From Pseudogulbenkiania subflava DSM 22618 (lineage in GTDB: Bacteria > Pseudomonadota > Gammaproteobacteria > Burkholderiales > Chromobacteriaceae), in contig NZ_FXAG01000011.1 in assembly GCF_900177275.1 (NCBI RefSeq), forward strand, positions 1 through 64,000: 64,000 nucleotides of DNA, given 5' to 3'. Of the stretch, positions 56,459-64,000 are shown piece after piece (positions within the stretch are counted from its first letter, which is position 1; each line of letters opens with the position of its first letter). The notes below the pieces were generated by a model that had not been told where the DNA came from, ran no database searches, and was given only the letters and a program-made list of their open reading frames with translations. The position numbers and the translations under genes are program-made.

Positions 56459-57694
56459 TCACATTCCGATGCGGCTGGCGCGCCAGCTGAAGAAGATGCC
56501 CGAAGGGCTGGCCGCAGGCAGTTCACGACGCACGGCGAGTGTGGCGGTGTCGACGATGACCAGCTTGTCGTCGTCGCGGCTCGACAGCCAGACTTCGTCG
56601 CCACGCGGCGTGAATTCCATATGCAGGATGCCACGGCCGGGTTTGAGCGTTTTGACCACGGTCAACGTCGGTACGTCGATCACCTGCACCGTGTCGTTGT
56701 GCGGGAAGGCAAAGTTGACCCAGACGCGGCGCCCGGACGGCTCGGCCATGACGAACACCGGCTGGCCGTGCACCGGGACCTTGGCGCGCAGCTGCCAGTC
56801 GCGGGTATCGGCCACCAGCACCTCGTTGTGGCCGATGGCGGGCAGGAAGGCCTGGCCGCCGGACAATGCCCAGCCACGCAGGTGCGGCATCTTGTAGACC
56901 GGCAATTTTTCCGTGCCGCGGCCGTAGCCGTCGAGCACGCGGCGCACCCCGGCTTCGGGGTGCCAGGTATCGAGCAGCGCCAAGCCGTCTTCGCCGAACA
57001 GCCCGGCCAGGTAGTAGCGGCCGTCCTGGCTGGCGAGCCCGTCGTAGGGCTGGCGGCCGACGTTAGGGTAACGCGTGGTGACCGGGTGGCGCGGGTCGGC
57101 GACGTCGATCACCCAGATCTCGCCGGCTTCGAACAGGGAAAAGGCGAAGCGCTGGCCGGGCAGATCGGCCAGACCGACCACCTTGGAGCTGTGCCCGCTC
57201 GTCGCATCGTGCGTGCTGACCTCGGCCAGCAGTTCCAGGGTGTCGGCGTCGAACAGCTTGACGCCGCCCGGTTCGTAGTTCTGCGCGGCGACGACGCGGC
57301 CGTCGCTGGAGATGGCGCCGCCAATGCTGTTGCCGGCCTGCATCACCCGCTTCACCAAGCGGCCGGCCAGGATATCGACCTTGGACAACCCTCCGTCGCG
57401 CCCGAACACGTAGGCGTAGCGCGCATCGCGTGAGAACACCACCGAGGCGTGCGACAGATCGCCCAACCCCTTGACCGTGGCGAGCCGTTCGCTGCGGGTG
57501 TTGTCGACCAGCTGCACGCTGCCGCTGGCGCGCTCGATGACGACGCCGAGGTCGCCCGTGCCGCGCAAGGACGGGGAGGCGCAGCCGGCCAGCAGCAGGC
57601 TGGCACCCAGCAGGAGAGCGCTGCCGGCAGCCCATCCCCGCAGGCACGACCGCCGGATGGAGTGGACTACTCGGGAGCGCCGTTTCTCAGCCAT
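56459..57694 (-). CDS. nirF: NirF, heme d1 biosynthesis lipoprotein
   Basis: Periplasmic d1-binding propeller protein, 411 aa, needed for the late steps of heme d1 synthesis. The start chosen is MAEKRRSRVVHSIRRSCLRG; another ATG 4 codons upstream is equally possible. A lipobox LLAGC is near residues 37-41, so it is likely anchored to a membrane face. The propeller resembles NirS/NirN domains without a c-heme motif (AAQNYEPGGVKLF, HLRGWALSGGQAFLPAIGHN). It overlaps nirC by 28 bp. Confidence 0.92.
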   Translation of the reverse strand: MAEKRRSRVVHSIRRSCLRGWAAGSALLLGASLLLAGCASPSLRGTGDLGVVIERASGSVQLVDNTRSERLATVKGLGDLSHASVVFSRDARYAYVFGRDGGLSKVDILAGRLVKRVMQAGNSIGGAISSDGRVVAAQNYEPGGVKLFDADTLELLAEVSTHDATSGHSSKVVGLADLPGQRFAFSLFEAGEIWVIDVADPRHPVTTRYPNVGRQPYDGLASQDGRYYLAGLFGEDGLALLDTWHPEAGVRRVLDGYGRGTEKLPVYKMPHLRGWALSGGQAFLPAIGHNEVLVADTRDWQLRAKVPVHGQPVFVMAEPSGRRVWVNFAFPHNDTVQVIDVPTLTVVKTLKPGRGILHMEFTPRGDEVWLSSRDDDKLVIVDTATLAVRRELPAASPSGIFFSWRASRIGM

Positions 57695-58017
57695 TGAATC
57701 ACCCATTTGGCTTCTTCTTCCGTCAAAAACGGCCGCCATGGCGGCATCGCGGTACCGGGGCGACCGTTCAATATCGTGGCCAGCAGCGCCTCGTCCGAGC
57801 GGCTGGCCAGGGCCTCGGCGGTGAGCGGGCTGCCCAGCCCGCCCTTGAGCGTGAGGCCGTGGCAGGAGCCGCAATCCTGGCGCACCAGATGGCGGATCAC
57901 CGCCGCGCGCTCCGGCGACGGCGACGGCGCCGAGACCGGCGCCGCCGCCATCGCCAGGTTGGCCGAAACCAGCAGCGCCAGCCCGGCCAGGACGTGTCTT
58001 ACTGGCTGAGTACCCAC
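57667..58017 (-). CDS. nirC: NirC, small cytochrome c55X
   Basis: Periplasmic monoheme cytochrome, 116 aa, with signal peptide (residues 1-24) and heme site CGSCH at 49-53. An axial Met is likely in GTAMPPW. NirC serves as electron donor or acceptor in d1 maturation. It overlaps the nirM end by 19 bp and the nirF start by 28 bp, a tightly packed order nirS-M-C-F. Confidence 0.88.
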   Translation of the reverse strand: MGTQPVRHVLAGLALLVSANLAMAAAPVSAPSPSPERAAVIRHLVRQDCGSCHGLTLKGGLGSPLTAEALASRSDEALLATILNGRPGTAMPPWRPFLTEEEAKWVIQWLRNGAPE

Positions 58018-58310
58018 TTCACCAGTACCTTCAGGTCAGCATCGGGCACGCTGGGGTTGGGCGACATCGGGATCGGTCCGAAACTGCCGGAGCCGCCCTT
58101 CTTCACCTTGTCCATCAGCTTGGCTTCGACGTTCTGCCCCTTGTACTTGGCGGAGACGTCCTTGAAGGCCGGACCGACCACTTTCTTGTCGACGCTATGG
58201 CAGGCCAGGCAGTTGTACTGCTTGGCCATGTCCTGCGGGGTGGCGGCCAACACGTTGGCCGAAGCCAGACCGGCCAGCACGGCGGCCATAATCCATTGAT
58301 TGGTTTTCAT
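57999..58310 (-). CDS. nirM: Cytochrome c551 (NirM)
   Basis: Periplasmic electron carrier to nitrite reductase, 103 aa. Signal peptide ends near VLAATP (residue 23); the heme site CLACH is at 34-38; axial Met lies in GPIPMSPNP. The size matches class I cytochrome c8/c551. It begins 62 bp after nirS, in the classic nirS-nirM order. Confidence 0.93.
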   Translation of the reverse strand: MKTNQWIMAAVLAGLASANVLAATPQDMAKQYNCLACHSVDKKVVGPAFKDVSAKYKGQNVEAKLMDKVKKGGSGSFGPIPMSPNPSVPDADLKVLVKWVLSQ

Positions 58311-58372
58311 GTTGTGACTCCTTCTGCCGTGGCCAGCGGTGAACGCCGGCCACTGATCAATAATTGCTGCGC

Positions 58373-60217
<1,845 letters not shown>

Positions 60218-60227
60218 TTACGAACTC

Positions 60228-60370
60228 AGAACCTGTTCACGATCTGTCGCGAGCCGCCCTCAGCGGGGTGAAGAGCAGCGCAGGAACCGGAATGTACTGG
60301 AGTACATGAGGATTCCGAGCAGCACATGAGCCCCGATCAGGGAGGCGCAGCAAGATCGGGAACAGGTTCT
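60228..60370 (-). repeat. 143-bp fold-back (MITE-like) element, copy 2
   Basis: Inverted copy of the element at 24450-24592, same length, about four differences. Ends AGAACCTGTTCACGATC (60228-60244) and GATCGGGAACAGGTTCT (60354-60370). The last base is also the first base of the norD stop (TCA on plus, TGA on the coding strand). It lies between norD and the nirS promoter. Confidence 0.92.
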
Positions 60371-62205
60371 CAGCGCGTCAGCTGCGCGTACAGCGTAGTC
60401 AGCACCTGCGGCAGGGTCTCGGCACGCTGCACCACCACGTAGCCGCGGCTGCCGAACAGGTGCGGCAGGTAGTCGCCGGCCTCGCGGTCGATGGTGACGC
60501 AGAACGGCGTCACGCCGTCGCGGCGCGCCTCGAGGATGGCCTGGCGCGTGTCCTCGATGCCGTAGCGTCCCTCGTAGTGATCCATGTCGTTGGGCTTGCC
60601 GTCGGAGACGATCAAGAGCAGGCGCCGCTGCGCCGGCTGCTGCGCCAGGATGCGCGCCGACTGGCGGATGGCCGCGCCCATGCGCGTGTAGTAACCGGGA
60701 CGTAGCGCCAGGATGCGGCCGCGCGCGGCGTCGTCGAAGGCGTCGGCGAAGTCCTTCAAGAGCAGGTAACGCACTTCGTGGCGCTTGAGCGAGGAGAAGC
60801 CGTAGAGGCCGAAGGCGTCGCCGCTGGCCGAGAGCGCCTCGGCGAACAGCAGCAGGCTGTCCTTGATGACGTCGATCACCCGTCCCGCCTCCCCCACCCA
60901 GCTCTCGGTGGAGAGCGACAGGTCGGCCAGCAGCAGGCAGGCCAGGTTGCGCTCGCCCGGCGGCCAGGCCTGGTACAGCCCCGGTTCGCCCTGCGCCACG
61001 CCGCTCTGGCGTTCGGCCATGAAACGGATGACGCGGTCGAGGTCGATGTCGGGCCCGTTGGTTTCGCCGCTCTTGCGCGTGCGTTCCGGCGCCAGCGCCT
61101 GGAACTGGCGGCGCAGCCGCCGTGCCAGCGGCAGCAGTCGATCCGGCAGCGGCGCCGGGCTGGCGTCGCGCGGGTGCATCGGCAGCAGACGGCAGTGGTC
61201 GTCGATCAGGCGTTGCCGTTTCCAGTCCCATTCCGGCAGCAGCAGGCCGGGGCCGAGCGGGGTGTCGTCGTATTCGGCGGAGGGCAGGTCGAGGTCGAAC
61301 TTGAGGCGGCTGCCGCGCGTCTTGCCGTCGGCGGCGATGCTGAGTTTGTTCATGTCCTCGGCGGCGGCGGCGTTGTCCTCGTCTTCATCCTCGTCGTTGT
61401 GACGGTTGACCTTGACGTACTCGTCCCAGGTGAACAGGCTCTCGGCGCGGAACACCATCAGCATGCCGTCCTTCTTGTCCTCCGGCACGATACGCTGGGC
61501 GCGGTAGCGGCGGCGCTTCTGCGCGCTCTCACGCGCCTTGTGCTCGCTGTCGTCGTCGGCCGGGGAATCCCCCGCGGCACCGCCGTTCTCGGCACCGGTG
61601 GGCGGTGCCGGGTGCAGCCACAGCGGTACCGGCTGCGGCGGTCGCTTGACCTCGGGCAGTGTCACCTCGCGTTCGGGGTGCTGCAGCGCCTGGCGGATAG
61701 CCTGCTCCACCGCGGCCTCGGGTGCCGCCAGCCGCGCCGGGTCGGGGCGCAGGGCCAGCAAGGCGCCCACCAGCTGGTGGTAGCTGGCGGCGAGCCCGGG
61801 CATGCGCTCCAGGCAACGCTGCGTCGCCAGGCGGTTGCGTGTCAGCCAGTCGCCGCGTGGCGCCGGTTCGGCGGCCAGCGCCATCAGCCAGAAGTACAGC
61901 GCGCGGTTGAGCGTGGCGGACGGGAACAGATCGAGTTTCTCCGGCAGATACAGCGCCTGGCGGTCGCTCCAGGCCAGCTCCACCTTCTCGCCGATGCCGG
62001 CCACGCGCTCGAGCAGCGAGCGGCGCGCGCCGTGCTCGGTGCCGACGGTGGAGCGCAGCACCAGCGCCGGGTCGCCGCCCATGGCGCGGAAAAACGGCGG
62101 CGCCAGCCGGGTCACGCCGGCCAGCGTCACGGCCGCCTGCGGGTGGCCGCGGTAGGCGGCGCGGGTGATCAGCCGGTCCCACCAGCCTCCGACAATATCT
62201 TCCAT
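60370..62205 (-). CDS. norD: NorD, VWA-domain protein for NO reductase activation
   Basis: 611 aa. The C-terminal von Willebrand A domain has a MIDAS motif DLSLSTES near residue 432. The N-terminal helical part and a long acidic, low-complexity stretch (NDEDEDEDNAAAAE) lie before it. It acts with the MoxR ATPase NorQ to insert the non-heme iron into NorB. Start ATG at 62205 has AGGAG eight bases upstream. The TGA stop is formed at the junction with a fold-back element. Confidence 0.92.
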   Translation of the reverse strand: MEDIVGGWWDRLITRAAYRGHPQAAVTLAGVTRLAPPFFRAMGGDPALVLRSTVGTEHGARRSLLERVAGIGEKVELAWSDRQALYLPEKLDLFPSATLNRALYFWLMALAAEPAPRGDWLTRNRLATQRCLERMPGLAASYHQLVGALLALRPDPARLAAPEAAVEQAIRQALQHPEREVTLPEVKRPPQPVPLWLHPAPPTGAENGGAAGDSPADDDSEHKARESAQKRRRYRAQRIVPEDKKDGMLMVFRAESLFTWDEYVKVNRHNDEDEDEDNAAAAEDMNKLSIAADGKTRGSRLKFDLDLPSAEYDDTPLGPGLLLPEWDWKRQRLIDDHCRLLPMHPRDASPAPLPDRLLPLARRLRRQFQALAPERTRKSGETNGPDIDLDRVIRFMAERQSGVAQGEPGLYQAWPPGERNLACLLLADLSLSTESWVGEAGRVIDVIKDSLLLFAEALSASGDAFGLYGFSSLKRHEVRYLLLKDFADAFDDAARGRILALRPGYYTRMGAAIRQSARILAQQPAQRRLLLIVSDGKPNDMDHYEGRYGIEDTRQAILEARRDGVTPFCVTIDREAGDYLPHLFGSRGYVVVQRAETLPQVLTTLYAQLTR

Positions 62206-62207
62206 CG

Positions 62208-62603
62208 TCAATGCTCCTGACGGTGCCGCCACAAGCCGGGCAGCGGGTAGCAGAAAGGCTGGTCGGCCAGCACCCGGGCCAGCGCCGCGATCCCCATCAG
62301 CGCCAGCACGGCGTGCAACGCAAGGAAGGAGAGGATCAGCGGCAGCCAGCCGGCGGCCCGGGACGGGTCCAGCAGCAGGCCGCTCAGGGCCAGCGGGACC
62401 AGCAGCAGGCCGGCGCGCCAGGAGGCGCCCCAGGACTGGTGCAGGGCTTCGGCCAACCTGGGCGTGGCCTGGCCGTGCCAGCGCCGGCGGCACCAGCACA
62501 GCAGCAGGAAGGCGATGCCGGGGGCCAAGAGCAGGTTGGCGAGATACAGCGCGTGGGCCAGCACCACCTTGTGCTGTTCGTCCTGCCGTTCGTCGTCGCC
62601 CAT
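62208..62603 (-). CDS. Unknown membrane protein in the nor cluster
   Basis: 131 aa, with hydrophobic segments at about residues 17-37, 63-78 and 83-110, and a short basic C-terminus (LWRHRQEH). The first segment carries a Cys pair followed by basic residues (LLLCWCRRRWHG). It starts 1 bp after norQ and ends 2 bp before norD, so it is surely co-translated with the activation pair. I do not recognise a family. Possible role: membrane docking of NorQ-NorD or assembly of the NorB complex; context only. Confidence 0.75.
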   Translation of the reverse strand: MGDDERQDEQHKVVLAHALYLANLLLAPGIAFLLLCWCRRRWHGQATPRLAEALHQSWGASWRAGLLLVPLALSGLLLDPSRAAGWLPLILSFLALHAVLALMGIAALARVLADQPFCYPLPGLWRHRQEH

Positions 62604-62604
62604 G

Positions 62605-63411
62605 TCAGGCGGCGAACTGGGTGTCGATGACGGTCAGCAGCGCCGCCAGGGTGTCGGCGTCGTCGGTCAGCGGCTCGGCCAGCGCGGTGCGGCAGGCGGT
62701 GAGCGGCGCCATGCCGGCGGCCATCAGCTTGGCGGCGTAGACCAGCAGGCGGGTGCTGACCGATTCGTCCAGGTCGTAGCCGGTGAGGCGGCGCAGCTGG
62801 CCCGCCAGCGTCACCAGCTGCTTGGCGCGCCCGGCGTCGATGCCGCTCTCGCGCACCACCACGGCGTGCTCCACTTCGGGCTGCGGGAAGTCGAACGACA
62901 TCGCCACGAAGCGCTGCCGCGTCGACGGCTTGAGGGTCTTCAGCACGTGCTGGTAGCCAGGGTTGTACGACACCACCAGCATGAAGTCGGGCGAGGCCTC
63001 CAGCACCTCGCCGGTGCGCTCGATCGGCAGGATGCGGCGGTCGTCGGTGAGCGGGTGCAGCACCACGGTGGTGTCCTTGCGCGCCTCAACCACTTCGTCG
63101 AGGTAGCAGATGCCGCCCTCGCGCACGGCGCGGGTGAGCGGACCGTCGCTCCAGTAGGTGGCGCCGTCGCCGATCAGGTGGCGGCCAACCAGGTCGGCGG
63201 CGGTCAGGTCGTCGTGGCAGGACACGGTGATCAGCGGCAGGCCGAGGCGCGCCGCCATGTGGGCGACGAAGCGGGTCTTGCCGCAGCCGGTGGGGCCCTT
63301 GATCAGCACCGGCAGCTGCTGGCGCCAGGCGGCCTCGAACAGCTCGCATTCGGAGCCGACCGGCTGGTAGAAAGGAACATCAAGTTGGGCCGAAACGGTG
63401 GGTGCGTTCAT
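62605..63411 (-). CDS. norQ: NorQ/NirQ, MoxR-type AAA ATPase
   Basis: 268 aa cytoplasmic ATPase that, with NorD, activates NO reductase (and in some organisms NirS). Walker A GPTGCGKT is at 39-46 and Walker B ICYLDEV near 101-107; a sensor Arg/Asn region is VVSYNPGYQ. Length and order fit NirQ/NorQ of Pseudomonas and Paracoccus. It lies between a norF-like gene and the unknown membrane protein. Confidence 0.93.
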   Translation of the reverse strand: MNAPTVSAQLDVPFYQPVGSECELFEAAWRQQLPVLIKGPTGCGKTRFVAHMAARLGLPLITVSCHDDLTAADLVGRHLIGDGATYWSDGPLTRAVREGGICYLDEVVEARKDTTVVLHPLTDDRRILPIERTGEVLEASPDFMLVVSYNPGYQHVLKTLKPSTRQRFVAMSFDFPQPEVEHAVVVRESGIDAGRAKQLVTLAGQLRRLTGYDLDESVSTRLLVYAAKLMAAGMAPLTACRTALAEPLTDDADTLAALLTVIDTQFAA

Positions 63412-63420
63412 GGCGTTCTC

Positions 63421-63687
63421 TCACAGGAAACTGAAAATCAACACGGCGCTCACCAGCGCCAGCCAGCCGTGCACCGTCAGCCGCAGCCAGGCCGGGGCGT
63501 GGCGCAGGGCCATGTAGTGCTCGACGATGGCCAGGCCCTTGAGCCAGGCCACCGACAACGCCGCCAGCGCGAGGTGGCCGGGGGTGAGGTGAGCGTCGGC
63601 AAGAAAAGCCGCCAGCAGGGTCAGCGCGGTCAACCACAGCCACACCCGCCAGACGGTAGGAAAATCTCTCAAAGCGTTCATAGTCAT
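63421..63687 (-). CDS. norF: NorF-like small membrane protein (cytochrome oxidase subunit IV type)
   Basis: 88 aa, three hydrophobic segments, with the COX4-like motif LKGLAIVEHYMALRHAPAW in the middle. NorF works with NorE in full NO reductase activity in Paracoccus. The start is uncertain: ATG 63687 or 63681; neither has a good ribosome site. Ends 9 bp before norQ. A one-mismatch FNR-like site (TTGAC-CGAG-GGCAA, 63717-63730) lies upstream but its spacing to the start is poor. Confidence 0.8.
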   Translation of the reverse strand: MTMNALRDFPTVWRVWLWLTALTLLAAFLADAHLTPGHLALAALSVAWLKGLAIVEHYMALRHAPAWLRLTVHGWLALVSAVLIFSFL

Positions 63688-63746
63688 CAACTTACGCGTC
63701 GGGCCCCGGCCTCACCTTGACCGAGGGCAAGCAATAAAAATCACTC

Positions 63747-63840
63747 AGAACCGGTTCAGGATGTGTCGCGGGCGGCCCTCGGCAGGGCGACGCCATGACG
63801 TCCCGATCAGGGACGTGCAACACGATCGTGGACAGGCTCT
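63747..63840 (-). repeat. Shortened fold-back element, copy 3 (94 bp)
   Basis: Begins AGAACCGGTTCAGGATGTGT and ends GATCGTGGACAGGCTCT, matching both ends of the 143-bp family with more mismatches and lacking about 49 central bases. Same orientation as copy 2. Its right end overlaps the TAG stop of the norE-like gene (63839-63841). Confidence 0.8.
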
Positions 63841-64000
63841 AACGTGCCACGTACACCAGCGCGAACAGCACCACCCACACCAGGTCCACCATGTGCCAGT
63901 AGGCGGCGGCGGTCTCCACGCCGGCGAGCTGGCCCGGCCGGTAGCGCCCGTCGCGGGCGTACACTGCCACGGCGCCGACGATCACCATGCCGAGGATGAC
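63839..64000 (-). CDS. norE: NorE-like cytochrome c oxidase subunit III family protein, partial
   Basis: Only the last 53 codons are inside the window; the rest lies to the right. The visible C-terminus has TAAAYWHMVDLVWVVLFALV, the conserved last helix of subunit III proteins, including the His/Asp motif. With the norF-like gene next to it, norE is the likely identity rather than a true oxidase subunit. The stop codon falls inside the end of a fold-back element. Confidence 0.85.
   Translation of the reverse strand, partial: VILGMVIVGAVAVYARDGRYRPGQLAGVETAAAYWHMVDLVWVVLFALVYVAR

Noticed and set aside
54502-57433. Long plus-strand frames opposite nirGH, nirDL and nirF
   Set aside because: Low-complexity antisense translations; the nir proteins on the minus strand explain the region.
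63717-63730. TTGAC-CGAG-GGCAA as an FNR/DNR box for the norF-like gene
   Set aside because: One mismatch, and its centre is only about 36 bp from the start codon, too close for a usual class II promoter with leader.

Overview
This 64 kb window is GC-rich and reads like the chromosome of a facultatively denitrifying betaproteobacterium. The gene style points to Neisseriales/Chromobacteriaceae (Pseudogulbenkiania, Vogesella, Chromobacterium-like): a gcr-type 'SpecificRecomb' membrane protein, a DNR-type regulator, a complete nar system and a cytochrome cd1 nir/nor system. This placement is an inference from gene content; no rRNA or tRNA gene was seen. Most genes lie on the minus strand, and very long open frames opposite them are codon-bias shadows.

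Left part (1-27.5 kb), organic acid and amino acid catabolism. It starts with a truncated pyruvate carboxylase gene (1-2907) and a Cache-type chemoreceptor. Next comes a long minus-strand block, read from 15463 down to 4821: itaconyl-CoA hydratase-like protein, acyl-CoA dehydrogenase, class III CoA-transferase, CitE/HpcH-type lyase, TRAP transporter P-Q-M, EtfB, EtfA and ETF-ubiquinone oxidoreductase. With the divergent LysR gene at 15838 this matches the known itaconate degradation (ict-ich-ccl) arrangement, here extended by its own electron-transfer module. After an nfsA-like nitroreductase comes a hydroxyproline locus: trans-3-hydroxyproline dehydratase, a broken second copy of it, an orphan ABC binding protein, a DadA-like D-hydroxyproline dehydrogenase, ketoglutarate-semialdehyde dehydrogenase, DapA-like deaminase and 4-hydroxyproline 2-epimerase (Cys88/Cys236). 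A divergent PAS-AraC regulator follows, then a TSUP permease.

Middle part (27.5-48 kb), nitrate respiration. moaA, a beta carbonic anhydrase, narX and narL form a tight operon. A NIT-domain chemoreceptor and a SpecificRecomb protein separate it from narGHJI, narK2, narK1 and a dnr-type regulator.

Right part (48-64 kb), nitrite and NO reduction. nirN and nirJ are separated from nirGH, nirDL, nirF, nirC, nirM and nirS by three unrelated genes (DMT permease, GST, periplasmic binding protein). norD, an unknown membrane protein, norQ/nirQ, norF-like and a partial norE-like gene follow. Perfect FNR/DNR-type boxes stand upstream of nirJ and nirS, and the DNR recognition helix carries the matching E..SR residues.

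The most unusual feature is a set of small fold-back (MITE-like) elements: three relatives of a 143-bp element (24450, 60228, 63747), a 135-bp element between narG and narH, and a 123-bp element after nirN. Four of the five end inside the stop codon of the adjacent gene (narG, nirN, norD, norE).
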